Assembly (NCBI GenBank): GCA_039105265.1
Contig: JAPFFF010000018.1
Span: 1,736,001-1,800,000 of the forward strand
Length of the DNA stretch: 64,000 nucleotides
Reading direction: 5' to 3'
From: Tritrichomonas musculus
Taxonomy: Eukaryota; Parabasalia; Tritrichomonadida; Tritrichomonadidae
Every line of letters starts with the position of its first letter. Position 1 is the stretch's first letter. The notes under the pieces were generated by a model, which did no database searches, had not been told where the DNA came from, and saw nothing but the letters and a program-made list of their open reading frames with translations. Both the position numbers and the translations under genes were made by a program. This document shows, piece by piece, positions 8,801 through 18,658 of the stretch.

Positions 8801-11595
8801 CTGGTTGTACCACAAGGCACTTCTCATTAAGAGATTCAGCTGAGTTCATCATCAAGTGGATCGAGTGGTTGCTTGAGCAATCCAAGCAGGTGTATCACGA
8901 TAAGGTTCAATACATGAAATCCTTCATCAATCAACCAGTTGACAATCTCAAAACCATTGATCGCAACCTGAATGTGATAACCGTATTTGGATTCAACTCG
9001 AGTAGATTCGATAGCAACCTATTCAAGGAGTATCTCAACTACAGTTCAGCTGGGACTACGTTATGGAGTGTTGAGCCCAATAGTATCATTGGTACCACAT
9101 CCTCATTGAAGCAGTTCATATTGAAGTCACCCAAATACGACACCAAGTTGCGATTCATCGATGCACAATCATTTGTCGCTGGAGGTACATTACGACAATT
9201 CGGGGTAGACTTTGGGGGAGTTGAGAATAGCTCGAAGGGTGTGTTCCCATATGAAGCCATCAACACTGAGAACTACAATGAGGTCCTCTCAAAAGCAGAG
9301 CCATTTGAGTATGAGGCGTTCTATAGCTATCTCAACCAGAAGAACCCATTGACACCAGATGATTACAAACTATATCTCGAGGATGCCAAAAACTATGAAA
9401 CCCGATGGGACTACCTACTTGCATACAATGATAATGATGTTGAGATGATGATCAAACCCATTGACAACCTGATTGCACTCAATGCTCAGTACAACGTGGA
9501 CCTCATCTCAAACCTATCGCTAAGCAAGAATGCATCCTGTATCAAGTATGCACTTGCATATAAGGAATTCAAGGAAGAATTCCATTCTCCAAATGCCGAA
9601 TACTCTATACAGAATCCCATTAACAAATTCAAACCAAACCTCGATTGGTGGCGATTCAAATGCGAGAACTACTATAACCAGGATGTCAAATATAATCTAG
9701 CTCATAAGGACAAACCCAGGAACCTCGATAAATGTGTTTGTGAGGAGCAATTCGATAAGTTCATGGAGATGTACAACAATCCAGATACAGGCAAGTGCCA
9801 TCTCTGTGGTGAGCACTTCACATGGACCAACAGACCTACTCTCGATAGAATCAATAATGATATCGGTCATGAACTCAGCAACTGTAAACTCGCTTGTGCA
9901 GAGTGCAACAGACTTCGCAGTCGTGATGACCCCAATATAACCAAACTCCGAATTCAGCTGAAGAAGTACTGCAAGATGATGCATCTCCCAACACTCATCA
10001 ATGATGAACAGGAGTATTACAGCTTACGGAACAACATCACTGGTGGTCTATCCAATGTCATGCACCGAGTCAACATCAAGGGTCATACCAAAATAAACCG
10101 TTTTAGATACAACGCCGTTGATCACAAGGTAATCTCATATGATACTCCACACACAATGACTCATATTGTTGGAGTTGATTTCAACAGCTTATATCCATCA
10201 GCATTCAGTTCAACCAAACATGATTTCAATCCATATCACAGAGGGGTTATGTATATGCCAGGTTCCATGATGGAGCGATTCGAGGTGTATAAGGATGGTA
10301 CCAAAAATATGAAGACCTACAACACATGTATGGGTATCATCAACAACAGCCAGAAGTACCAAGAACATCCCAAATTCCTGTTCAAAGCGGAGGTCATGTT
10401 GAAATGCCCAATATCCAAAATCAACTACTTCATCAATTTCCCACCTGTATTTCGCAATTTCGATATCACCAATGATGAGGCCACAATTGGTCCATATATG
10501 CACAACTACATGACTCACAATAAGCTCCCATCAGTTGACAAAACTGAACGGAAGCTGACCATGAGTGTTGATACAATGGGTACCTATCAGACATTCTCGA
10601 ACTACTACCTCTGGTTCCTCCTCGACCATGGACTTGTCATCGAGGATATCAAGAGTCTCACCACATACGAGGCTCATCGTGGATTCAACCCATTCGTTAG
10701 TGAGTTCATGAAACGCCGTCAGGATATCATCTCTGGATCTGAGCATGGCAATGAGAAGTTCTACAAGATCAGCATGAATGGCTCATATGGGTACGATGGG
10801 ATGAACACCGAGAAGTTCTCCAAAATCAAGATATGCTCACGCGATAAGACCTTCCAGAATATCATCTACGACAACTATGTCAGTGGCACCAAATTGAGTG
10901 ATGACAACTATCTACTCCAGATGAACCCAAAGAGCTTCAAATGCACGACATGCCTTCAGGAATCATTCTGGACTCTAGATAATGCCAAATTCTGGTATCT
11001 CACATTCATATACGACTTCATGTACAAGTGCCTTGATGTGGAGCGATTCCATTTCATAGAGGGGGACACTGATAGTGCATATTTTGCAGTTGCTGGTGAT
11101 GATACCAAGGGGTCCGATCAAGAGTTCAAATACATCATCAAGAATAGGGCATTCTATGATGAGAACATATATAAGTTCATGCCGAATCCCAATATAAATA
11201 CAATCGCTGATGAGAAGAAAATACTGGGTCTCTGCATTGAGAAATATGGTGAGAATATGATAGCGTTAGCCCCTAAGTGCTACACCATATTTAATAGTGG
11301 AGCTGTAACCAAGGCACTCAAACTCAAGGGTGTCTCCCTCAAGAAAAACCGTATTACAAGTGATGATTACAAGGACATCATCGACAATGGCGGTGTGAAG
11401 GTTGGCAAAAATATCAATCTGCAAATGACTCGCAATACCAAAATCCAGAGCAAAATCAGTGAGATGACGATGTCCAAGATCACGGTAAACAAGAATGCTC
11501 TCACCGGGACTCACACCAAAATGATTGTCCTCGAGAACCAATCCTGTGCACCATTCATCCACGGACTCACATCAGGGGACTATATTATGCTCTAA
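5896..11595 (+). CDS. polB: Protein-primed family B DNA polymerase of the Maverick, multidomain
   Basis: 1,899 residues. The polymerase core is complete. Exonuclease motifs: DFET (about 932), NSSRFD (about 1034) and YNDND (about 1177). Polymerase motifs: DFNSLYPS (about 1428), KISMNGSYG (about 1624), DTDS (about 1723) and KCY near 1795. N-terminal to it are two copies of an 80-residue domain (VKNYINIVNNEFGGNIP in each, about 16 and 210) separated by a Glu/Arg/Lys coiled coil. A second repeated motif has the form NDYF.KFNR.DYK. An OTU-like segment starting DDNLCWYRFLAAC (about 722) and a CPKC...H...C zinc-binding segment (about 862-890) follow. Between ExoIII and motif A is an HNH-like block, CHLCGEHF...DR...NC.LAC.EC (about 1293-1345). 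The element's replicase; it presumably uses a protein primer at the TIR ends. Confidence 0.95.
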   Translation: MSNITNGHFGKIPTKTVKNYINIVNNEFGGNIPTNLTYVAQLSKLSRFLNEKSFVDRIGFDTRSALQESHFDTFFGQLRAEQEDEQLRAETEQRLRKLEDDRLEQERLKQEQELAEKERKRLEHDRLKQERLEQELAEKERKRLERDRLKQERLAKEAEEQERKRLERDRLKQERERKRIAEERERELNRKITNGNFDKRYIPTETVKNYINIVNNEFGGNIPLTDKYIVQLTKLSGFLNENSFITRTGFNPDGILEESDFDTFFGQLRDERAEQERLEQERIERERAERELLEQERAEQERLERKRAKRHAKKARKRERAEQERLEQERIERERAERLANDNDYFNKFNRADYKVDNPIDAFQHKNTRDKFKQKLVRERQIQHNIDDAKDALQEAQRLIRENEYPPILPPPATHKKPIRYDEQPSYIKRLNDKLDNDYFSKFNRDDYKINDPIDAFHRMNTQDKFQQQLDDERKVYSYFDKYYPEYLDRAEIQDILKNRSKVIKLAHIIDGSTNIDGIPKDPENNEIFEYLSEFGHEFKSKHTGFLMVNEPEDYDKAVEAWNKYNKYADNDYNEREDIDTYEPIYIYYFNSISTLNSIYDGLQQVYKREVKPFKIYFQLSGVFETSSAENDTFQYTAREINWNNYKSAIPIVVRDEQSLDIVKYYIESVLHSYETSTSSTKLILVGTVSFTVSRMVKVSGPIKDLPKEIKNNKFIITDNADDNLCWYRFLAACLDDHLVKPKSGCKPKSGCKTKHRTQAARKLLCEDHNIVYSTKPSQAAIDLLNNYPGTSIEAMKASAEKHHLNVDIYEYVEKHKVYNLQDQWKYNSDNSFRKSALLFTQNRIIHIMYIKDAEKLTNIHICPKCGSYAHYGHHNMKRFENHVDNCTGVFRKQFIPNREPLPYCPHILSNPVYEYCLAYGLDWKPNIYYITYDFETVEQPVNASIGSSTTINSRLIPLSVSSCVKSQSGCTTRHFSLRDSAEFIIKWIEWLLEQSKQVYHDKVQYMKSFINQPVDNLKTIDRNLNVITVFGFNSSRFDSNLFKEYLNYSSAGTTLWSVEPNSIIGTTSSLKQFILKSPKYDTKLRFIDAQSFVAGGTLRQFGVDFGGVENSSKGVFPYEAINTENYNEVLSKAEPFEYEAFYSYLNQKNPLTPDDYKLYLEDAKNYETRWDYLLAYNDNDVEMMIKPIDNLIALNAQYNVDLISNLSLSKNASCIKYALAYKEFKEEFHSPNAEYSIQNPINKFKPNLDWWRFKCENYYNQDVKYNLAHKDKPRNLDKCVCEEQFDKFMEMYNNPDTGKCHLCGEHFTWTNRPTLDRINNDIGHELSNCKLACAECNRLRSRDDPNITKLRIQLKKYCKMMHLPTLINDEQEYYSLRNNITGGLSNVMHRVNIKGHTKINRFRYNAVDHKVISYDTPHTMTHIVGVDFNSLYPSAFSSTKHDFNPYHRGVMYMPGSMMERFEVYKDGTKNMKTYNTCMGIINNSQKYQEHPKFLFKAEVMLKCPISKINYFINFPPVFRNFDITNDEATIGPYMHNYMTHNKLPSVDKTERKLTMSVDTMGTYQTFSNYYLWFLLDHGLVIEDIKSLTTYEAHRGFNPFVSEFMKRRQDIISGSEHGNEKFYKISMNGSYGYDGMNTEKFSKIKICSRDKTFQNIIYDNYVSGTKLSDDNYLLQMNPKSFKCTTCLQESFWTLDNAKFWYLTFIYDFMYKCLDVERFHFIEGDTDSAYFAVAGDDTKGSDQEFKYIIKNRAFYDENIYKFMPNPNINTIADEKKILGLCIEKYGENMIALAPKCYTIFNSGAVTKALKLKGVSLKKNRITSDDYKDIIDNGGVKVGKNINLQMTRNTKIQSKISEMTMSKITVNKNALTGTHTKMIVLENQSCAPFIHGLTSGDYIML

Positions 11596-11605
11596 ATTTG
11601 GGTGA

Positions 11606-11619
11606 CAGCAAAATTGCTG
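11606..11619. terminator. Hairpin motif CAGCAAAATTGCTG between convergent genes
   Basis: A six-base stem (CAGCAA/TTGCTG) with a two-base loop lies in the 33-base gap between the convergent polymerase and fibre genes. The same 14-mer occurs at 20017-20030, after another gene end, and inside the gene at 3950-3963. A 3'-end or processing signal is plausible but unproven. Confidence 0.4.
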
Positions 11620-11628
11620 CGACCTACA

Positions 11629-14094
11629 TTATGATTTGAATACAGCTAATGTGGATCCGTTGATGATACCAGTTATGATACCCACTGTCATACGATTTAT
11701 TTTTGAGGTTATTGCGGTCTCACCAGTGAGTATCTTCAATTTGTTATCAGCGTTATCAATGAATACCTCATCCCCAATGGAATAGCATGAGGAGTCCTCG
11801 ACCTTAACCATGTAATCCCCATGAGTGGCGAATGTGATACAACCATTGGCTTCATCGATTCTGACGCATATACCAACATACTCCTTCCAGGTGCCAGTGG
11901 TCTTCACACTACATATACAATCAGTGGTGTCAGCTTCAGTGCTAGGGACCCATTTCGAGTCCTCACGATGATATACCTTACCGGTCATATATACTGGGGC
12001 TCCAATGACGAAATCGGTGATGGTGTTAACCGATGACTCAATTGGGGAGTAGTGGGTGATGGTTGTGTTTGATTGTGCACCGTAAATAGCAGCCTTGAAT
12101 GTTGCTAAATACTCTCGGGACATGATTTGTCTTGAATATAGTTGTCTAGCATCTAATAATTCCTGAGTAGTTGTCCAGGGATATCCAAATATTGGGAAGC
12201 TATATGTAAGTGTACTTGATGTTATATCATCAGTGCCTTCATAATATAGTGGGAATTTGAAATTGTCGAAATACACAGTCCTCTGATGTAATACTATTAC
12301 TATGTTATGGGGATTTCCATCTGTATCACGGAATAACACCCTTATTTCACAACATAGTGCATATTCACTTACTATGTATTCCAGTTTAATCACATTATCT
12401 ACAAGTTTTAGATAACGAATTGATATATCCGAGGACCCCTCCTCAATTGGACTGCAATCAATGGCACACCTTTTTATTAGCTGCTCATCTGTAACAGCAT
12501 TCGACTTCAATGCATATTTATTTTCAACATATGACTTCAATGCATATTTAGCATCGCATTCTGATTTAGTTAAATAACCAGTTATTTGACATTTAAATAC
12601 AACTCCAGATAATATTAATGAAGCTAGATTAGTTATTGACTTCTCATTTTTTTCGAATATATCATATAATTCATTATAATAAAATATATCGAAATCAGTA
12701 GTTTTTGGTGAATCATTTATTAAATCAGCTGAAGTATAAACATTGTTTGTTAATAATTCATTTAATGAACTCTTCAAAGCATACTTCCCATCAGCCACAT
12801 CCTTAGTCTCATACTTGTCTAATTCATATGCGAGCTCATCTTCATCGACGAACTTCTCATCAGCCTGGGCACTAGTATAATATGGTGTCAAGTCAACTGG
12901 TTCTGGGATATCTGTTTTGAGAGCATAAGTGTTCGACACATATCTAGCTGAATAAGCGTTTTTGTCGGTTGGTTCGACAGTTTTGGTAATTGAACATGAT
13001 AGTATTTCCGGTGTTTCACCAGTTCCTGGATTGATTAATTCATGGGAGTTATACAGATACCAAAGACTAGAATCACTTCCTTCCATGCGCAGTATCTGAG
13101 AGGGTAGATTATCATCATCGTCATTGTACGAATAGTCTGCGTGAACATAATGGGCCGTATAGTAACTGTCTGATGAGACAATATCCAACCCATATTGCTC
13201 AATCAGTACATGATATGGGTCGTAATCCAAATCAAGAATTGTATTATTGGCGATTGTGAATTGAATAGTTGTTTGCCCCTCGATAATCTCTGGGATATCG
13301 CCTTTCACTTGATCAATAATCTTTGGGAGGTCTTCTTTTCGAACATATTCTCTGGCACAAGAATCCAAAGCCGCTTGAAGACCTTCATTAGCCGCCATAC
13401 TTGTTAAACACATTGATGCTTGAGCTGATAATGGTTTAACATCTTCAGCCATCAATTTCTGAAACATTTCGTCTGGTAATTGATCTCTTATGTTCAATTG
13501 CAACTCACTATTTTTGAGAACTGTGGGTATCTCAGGGAGGTCCTGGGTCTTCACATAAGACTGTAAGTCCTGAGCTTTAGCGTACTCACCTAAGTTCGCA
13601 AGCTTCGCATACTCGGTCATATCTGGTAAGTCCTGGGTCTTAGCATACTCACCTAAGTTCGCAAGCTTCGCATATGGTTCCAAAGCAGTACTCAATGAAT
13701 CACTCGTAACGATGTTCTCAGGGACCTCAGGTATTTCAGTAGATAGTGCACAGTTTTTGGCGATGTAATCACGTAATTCCCCAATGGCACCATCCACATC
13801 TTCACTAGATGCGTACTTCAGCATCTCCGTATTGAAATCCTCGGTTTTCACATAGTCGAATAGCTGGGTTTGCAAAGCGTATGACTCAAGGTCCTTGGCT
13901 AAGGCATATTTTTCGAGATGCTCACCAACTGTACTCGTAATGAGTTCCTTGATTTGCTCCTGGTTGGAACCAGTTATATTTGAGCCATTGGACCCATTAT
14001 GGCACATGCATGCATACTTTTTGATGTATTCTATTAGTAACTCGTCAATAGTGGCTGCTTTTATAGAAAATCCACTCTGTTCTATACTAAACAT
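11629..14094 (-). CDS. Fibre-like virion protein with repeated YAK/YAL segments
   Basis: 821 residues. The N-terminal half contains many short repeats of the form (E/K)YAKLANLGEYAKTQDL, with spaced 'YA' and 'DLP' steps (for example residues 135-185, and DEKFVDEDELAYELDKY... near 410-440). This is the pattern of trimeric fibre shafts. The C-terminal 130 residues form a Gly/Thr/Val-rich domain (ITDFVIGAPVYMTGKVY onward), like the receptor-binding or head-fibre tip domains of phages and virophages. It probably makes a surface fibre of the Maverick virion. It is divergently transcribed from the 14113 gene, and the 18-base gap (14095-14112) must hold both promoters. Family-level homology is inferred from pattern, not from a search. 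Confidence 0.6.
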   Translation of the reverse strand: MFSIEQSGFSIKAATIDELLIEYIKKYACMCHNGSNGSNITGSNQEQIKELITSTVGEHLEKYALAKDLESYALQTQLFDYVKTEDFNTEMLKYASSEDVDGAIGELRDYIAKNCALSTEIPEVPENIVTSDSLSTALEPYAKLANLGEYAKTQDLPDMTEYAKLANLGEYAKAQDLQSYVKTQDLPEIPTVLKNSELQLNIRDQLPDEMFQKLMAEDVKPLSAQASMCLTSMAANEGLQAALDSCAREYVRKEDLPKIIDQVKGDIPEIIEGQTTIQFTIANNTILDLDYDPYHVLIEQYGLDIVSSDSYYTAHYVHADYSYNDDDDNLPSQILRMEGSDSSLWYLYNSHELINPGTGETPEILSCSITKTVEPTDKNAYSARYVSNTYALKTDIPEPVDLTPYYTSAQADEKFVDEDELAYELDKYETKDVADGKYALKSSLNELLTNNVYTSADLINDSPKTTDFDIFYYNELYDIFEKNEKSITNLASLILSGVVFKCQITGYLTKSECDAKYALKSYVENKYALKSNAVTDEQLIKRCAIDCSPIEEGSSDISIRYLKLVDNVIKLEYIVSEYALCCEIRVLFRDTDGNPHNIVIVLHQRTVYFDNFKFPLYYEGTDDITSSTLTYSFPIFGYPWTTTQELLDARQLYSRQIMSREYLATFKAAIYGAQSNTTITHYSPIESSVNTITDFVIGAPVYMTGKVYHREDSKWVPSTEADTTDCICSVKTTGTWKEYVGICVRIDEANGCITFATHGDYMVKVEDSSCYSIGDEVFIDNADNKLKILTGETAITSKINRMTVGIITGIINGSTLAVFKS

Positions 14095-14112
14095 TTACTA
14101 TAAAATAAAGGT

Positions 14113-16860
14113 ATGATTACCGTAATTAATAGTGGAGTCAAGGACCCCACATACCGAGAGATTCTTAGGTGTATGGTACAAAAATACAAAATACCAAATG
14201 CAATCGTCTATAATATAATAGCCGCCATCAATAGGCCAGATTTGTACACGGATGAGGTATCGCATAAGCTTGAAGATATGAAAAATGTATGGGAAAGCAC
14301 CAACAAAAATGACCCAGATCAGTTTGCGAAATTGTATGGTAATTTACTTGTATTTACAGCATTCTTCGAAGATCTGGAGCAACATTTGAAACCCCCAGGA
14401 GATCCAAGCGAAGTCCCTAGCGAAGTCCCTAGCGAAGTCCCTAGCGAGGAACTCCAACAGGATATCCCCGAATTTGAGGAACCTACTGAGCTAGAATTTG
14501 AGGAGGAGGAGGAAGAAGGTGATATGAGTCCATTCCAAATACTCACACCCAATCGAATAGCTCGAATTAGTGTTGATATGGATGCACTTAAGACTCAAGA
14601 TATACTCCCCGAACAAATCCTTAATGTATTACCCAAATACTATCGCATTGCTGATGACCCCGTTAAATATGCACCCCGCAAACTAACCCAAATTGAGATT
14701 CGAGAGGTACGAGATATGGTTGATAATATCATACGTAACTTGGATTCAATCGAGAAAAAGCAAGCCGATATCATTAGGTCTCCAAAAACCAATAAAGAGG
14801 TATCTAGTATACGGAAATGCATTACAACTGTTAAAACCTATGAAGATATTGAAGCTGAAATCAATAAGGAATTCTTACAATCCCTGACCAATTTCCCAGG
14901 GGAGAGTAATATGGATAGACTTATGACTACATTCAACAAAACACTCAAACATGATTTGCAAGCACTTCGCAATTTCGGTGTTTTGGGTGAGGACTCATAT
15001 GATGGACTTACGGAATGCTATAATAGGGCTATCCATCCACAGTCTAGTGATGACCTTAAAACAAAAGATTTGGTAGCCTCATTACATGAATATATTTCTA
15101 GAGGTCAATATGAAGATACCCGTGATATATTAGATAAGCTCAATCTAGTAAATAAGCTTAATAACAAATCACATAAATCGAAGTCCCTAGCGAAGTTCCT
15201 AGCGAAGTCCCTATCGAAGTCCCTATCGAAACCCTCAGGAGATCCAAGCGAAGTTCCTAGCGAAGTTCCTAGCGAAGTCCCTAGCGAAGTCCCTAGCGAG
15301 ATTCCATTAGGGGATATCCCTGGATCGGTACCCAAAGCGACATCCCAATTGATGACAAATATATCCCCTGAAATCGAGTATACAAATAATAACATTTTTT
15401 CTTCACCTAAAGAAACTATGACAGAAGCACCATCCTTTATAGGATCTGATACACTTAACAATTTAAATGGACTCACGGTACCAGATGATGATGATATTGG
15501 TAATTGGGGTCATGATGAGAATACAGCATCATTCGTTGAAGATCTAACTCAAGAAAACCCATTTGACAATACACAATTATTATCCGAATACCAAGCCAAA
15601 AGACGTGGAACCACGGGAATCCGAAAAGGTAAAGGTTATGAACAAGTATCTAATGCAATGAATAAGTTAAAAATACACAATTTATCAAAGGTTCATGACA
15701 CATCTAAATACAAACGCGACTTCCTCGACTTAATCATTAATGGGAACTATCGAATTAAATATATTCCAGATGCAGCTCAAAGAGATACTGCACATAAATA
15801 CTGTAAGAATCATCTCGATGCTGATGGAATACCTTTATATAGATTACTACCAACAAACTCCTCAGACCCATTAGGCAATGCCATTACTGATCTTAATGGA
15901 GACCAGGTTGATGATATTGTCCTTGTTGATAAACGTGGTAGTCCAGTCATTATAAATGGATATCAACTCGTTCAAGCATCACCATATAAGAAGGCTTGGG
16001 CTGCATCATACCCGACAAAGAAAGCTCGTAAACAGAACCCATTTAATGCGTGGTTGGCTGAGATGTTCCAGAAATCGCTTAATAAGGTTAATTGGGAAGC
16101 TGGTGAGTATAATCTGGAGGCGAATAAGAGTATGAGTGAACTGATGGATACTTATTCAAAGCTTGGATTACCTAAACCCAGAATAAGTAAACGATTAACA
16201 CCAAATTCATATTGGGCATCTGTGTTCTCCCATTTATGGCATTTCTTTTGGAATCAGTACTATAAGCCTGTTGAACCACTCAGGAAATTAACAGATTATC
16301 TCACTAGTACTAATGCAATGTTTGCTGTACTATATGATCAACCAGCTCTACGTTCCATTGAAGCTAGTAGGGGTCGGAAGATAGGCTATTCAGATTGGCT
16401 CCTTTATAAGAAGGTCAATTCCAAGGAATATAATGTATCTGTTGGTGGAAAACTTCAAGAAGATACTCAGGACGTCATTAGTAAGCATATTAATTTCACT
16501 ACTAATGAAGCAATGGTTCAAGAGGAAAACTGGGATGAACGTTTCAAATTCATCATGAACAGACTCGTTTATGTTGTATTCATAAATGGTATAAAGGTAG
16601 ACCCTTCTAAACAAGCAAACCAAGGGTTGTTGCAAAAGTTATATAATACTGCTGTTTATGGAGACAAGAAGCGTTTGAAGCATAATCGAGAACAGTACAA
16701 AAATAATCTCATCCAATTCCTGGATACTGATCTTTATAAGAATAGGGGATATGCTGAATACAAGGAGTCTAAAGCTCAATCAGCTGAAGCAGCTCGTGAA
16801 AATGCTGTAAATCAATACTTCATAGACGGATATGCACCAGCAAAAGAAGCAGAAGAATAA
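14113..16860 (+). CDS. Unrecognised 915-aa Maverick protein with SEVP repeats
   Basis: A large, mostly helical protein. Two separate tandem tracts of PSEV units (about residues 100-115 and 376-395) flank a helical domain, and acidic Glu-rich stretches follow the first tract. The C-terminal 250 residues (NPFNAWLAEMFQKSLNKVNW onward, about 645) are basic and Trp/Tyr-rich, and the end is Ala/Glu-rich. Its size and position next to the fibre and integrase suggest a structural or terminal protein. The long C-terminal domain with many Tyr could also be a terminal-protein candidate for the protein-primed polymerase. Both roles are speculation; no known family was recognised. Confidence 0.8.
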   Translation: MITVINSGVKDPTYREILRCMVQKYKIPNAIVYNIIAAINRPDLYTDEVSHKLEDMKNVWESTNKNDPDQFAKLYGNLLVFTAFFEDLEQHLKPPGDPSEVPSEVPSEVPSEELQQDIPEFEEPTELEFEEEEEEGDMSPFQILTPNRIARISVDMDALKTQDILPEQILNVLPKYYRIADDPVKYAPRKLTQIEIREVRDMVDNIIRNLDSIEKKQADIIRSPKTNKEVSSIRKCITTVKTYEDIEAEINKEFLQSLTNFPGESNMDRLMTTFNKTLKHDLQALRNFGVLGEDSYDGLTECYNRAIHPQSSDDLKTKDLVASLHEYISRGQYEDTRDILDKLNLVNKLNNKSHKSKSLAKFLAKSLSKSLSKPSGDPSEVPSEVPSEVPSEVPSEIPLGDIPGSVPKATSQLMTNISPEIEYTNNNIFSSPKETMTEAPSFIGSDTLNNLNGLTVPDDDDIGNWGHDENTASFVEDLTQENPFDNTQLLSEYQAKRRGTTGIRKGKGYEQVSNAMNKLKIHNLSKVHDTSKYKRDFLDLIINGNYRIKYIPDAAQRDTAHKYCKNHLDADGIPLYRLLPTNSSDPLGNAITDLNGDQVDDIVLVDKRGSPVIINGYQLVQASPYKKAWAASYPTKKARKQNPFNAWLAEMFQKSLNKVNWEAGEYNLEANKSMSELMDTYSKLGLPKPRISKRLTPNSYWASVFSHLWHFFWNQYYKPVEPLRKLTDYLTSTNAMFAVLYDQPALRSIEASRGRKIGYSDWLLYKKVNSKEYNVSVGGKLQEDTQDVISKHINFTTNEAMVQEENWDERFKFIMNRLVYVVFINGIKVDPSKQANQGLLQKLYNTAVYGDKKRLKHNREQYKNNLIQFLDTDLYKNRGYAEYKESKAQSAEAARENAVNQYFIDGYAPAKEAEE

Positions 16861-16862
16861 AT

Positions 16863-18284
16863 TTAATCGGGGATATCACCCATATCATTATCTTTGTTAA
16901 AACCTTGGAACCCAAACCCTTTGAATTTAATTACTGGTTGTGCCGTAGATGGCTTTGCCGTAGATGGCTTTGCCGTAGATGGCTTTGCCGTAGATGGCTT
17001 TGCCGTAGATCTGGTTTTAGAACTACTATTTTTGGACTTAGCTGATGACGGTCTAGGCATCATATTGGGTGGAATATGTATCTTGCTATTCAAACCACGT
17101 GATGACAAACTACTAGTAGATGATATATGTGGAGGTGGTTGGATAGGTTGTATTGGTGATTCAGGTGCCATGAACTGATATATTTCAGTTGATTCACTAT
17201 TATCAAGGTCCTCAATATGCAGACTTTGGGAGTTAGAACGCAGTTCGCTAGCGTTCGGCAATGAAATTGCTTCCTGCTTGGGTTGGAATCCAATGTTTTT
17301 GAATGATGGTCCAAATGATACCGAATTGGCTTTGGATGGTGTTGGAGTATCACGTATTCTATCACGCGGTTTGCTAGCAATTCGGTTTTGACTCTTGTTT
17401 GGTGTTAGAACCCTAGCTGATGATTGTATGCTTGGATTACTTATGGCCTCGAAATCGAGCTTGCTTTGCTGTAGTCTATTTCGAATATTTCTAACCAGGT
17501 CATATTGTGTTTCATATTTTACGCGATATTCCTGCTTATCACCATTTTTCTTAGCTAGAGTAATTGGTGCGGTTGCAGGCCGAATATCCGTCGAACGATA
17601 TACACCATTGCCATCAACCTTGGGCTGTTTGCATATATCATTAATACGTTGTTCAGTTGTAATTGGCGTTACACCTGGTGGTGGTGGAAGGGGTTTTGGA
17701 CGAGGTGCATTTGTGGGTTTTTTGGCAAATGCAAACTCAATATTCTTCTCACTTTGTCTGGACTTATTAGGGCTGTGATATACACGAGTGTTTTGAACAA
17801 TATTCACAGTAGGTATTTGGTCACTCTCTTCAGCCAATAATGGGATATAAAATCCTACGTCGCTACTCCTCCCAACTGTTAGCCGAACTTTATTAACAAT
17901 GTTTACCTCGAAATATTTAACTGGCAAACATATATTCATATTATCAGTTAGTCGTTTTGGACGTTCCCCTGGGAACTTCTCTAGATAAACAACATCTTTA
18001 TCGAATGAGTTTTCCCAAGTCCAGATATAATCCGCATCATACGAATTTGACAAACAGAAGTAATATTTTATAGACTTAATTCCAATGCCATCCTCATCAG
18101 GCTCTTTTCGAGCAAAGAAGTTACGTACAAATGGTGGTGGTATTATCACGTGAGGTATTATATAAATGGTGTGACCATTTGGACTAATAGTTATTTGATC
18201 TATAGCATTGTTTTTATTTAAATTATCATATTGTCCGGGTTCTATCGTGAGAGTATTAGTCGCATGATCATAATGTCTACTCAT
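16863..18284 (-). CDS. Unrecognised 473-aa protein with beta-rich N terminus; possible minor capsid
   Basis: The first 160 residues are beta-rich (for example NGHTIYIIPHVIIPPPFVRNFF) and could be a single jelly-roll, so a vertex or minor capsid role is possible. The rest is Pro/Ser-rich and disordered. It ends with four tandem STAKP units and a short tail. A truncated copy of the 15-base hairpin motif lies in it at 17236. It ends two bases after the stop of the 14113 gene (convergent). The ATG is preceded on - by TTTATTTTTGGGTAA, the element's upstream box. No family was recognised with confidence. Confidence 0.75.
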   Translation of the reverse strand: MSRHYDHATNTLTIEPGQYDNLNKNNAIDQITISPNGHTIYIIPHVIIPPPFVRNFFARKEPDEDGIGIKSIKYYFCLSNSYDADYIWTWENSFDKDVVYLEKFPGERPKRLTDNMNICLPVKYFEVNIVNKVRLTVGRSSDVGFYIPLLAEESDQIPTVNIVQNTRVYHSPNKSRQSEKNIEFAFAKKPTNAPRPKPLPPPPGVTPITTEQRINDICKQPKVDGNGVYRSTDIRPATAPITLAKKNGDKQEYRVKYETQYDLVRNIRNRLQQSKLDFEAISNPSIQSSARVLTPNKSQNRIASKPRDRIRDTPTPSKANSVSFGPSFKNIGFQPKQEAISLPNASELRSNSQSLHIEDLDNSESTEIYQFMAPESPIQPIQPPPHISSTSSLSSRGLNSKIHIPPNMMPRPSSAKSKNSSSKTRSTAKPSTAKPSTAKPSTAKPSTAQPVIKFKGFGFQGFNKDNDMGDIPD

Positions 18285-18322
18285 TTACCCAAAAATAAAC
18301 TCCTATATAGACCATACTGTGG

Positions 18323-18655
18323 TCAATAGATTAGCAAGCATGATAGCACGAATGCATCGGGTTTTATCTCATTACCATACAGGTCTGTGAACCATATTTT
18401 GAAATCCCGCTTGGTCCTATTGAGCATCTCATATTTGCGATACTTGGTTTGCCGTCTGTTGGCTAGCATTATGAAGTGGTCACAGTATGGGTCGAATTCA
18501 ACAATATCTGAGTGTACCATCAAATCACCGATGATGGTCTTATTCAGGATAGCTCCCACATACTGCACTACGATGTATTTCTTGTTGCGACTATATATGA
18601 AGTCCTCAGGTAATGTAAATTCGGTGGTTTGCGTATGGAAATAGCGCTTTGGCAT
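18323..18655 (-). CDS. Unrecognised 110-aa protein, possibly a small virion protein
   Basis: A compact domain with beta-type segments (KYIVVQYVGAIL, GDLMVHSDIVEFD, FKIWFTDLYGNEI) and a hydrophobic C terminus (FVLSCLLIY). The order of strands suggests a small jelly-roll-like or capsid-associated domain. There is no signal peptide. It lies between the possible minor capsid gene and the integrase, all on -, with gaps of a few to about 40 bases, so it is probably co-regulated with them. Function not established. Confidence 0.7.
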   Translation of the reverse strand: MPKRYFHTQTTEFTLPEDFIYSRNKKYIVVQYVGAILNKTIIGDLMVHSDIVEFDPYCDHFIMLANRRQTKYRKYEMLNRTKRDFKIWFTDLYGNEIKPDAFVLSCLLIY

Positions 18656-18658
18656 TTA

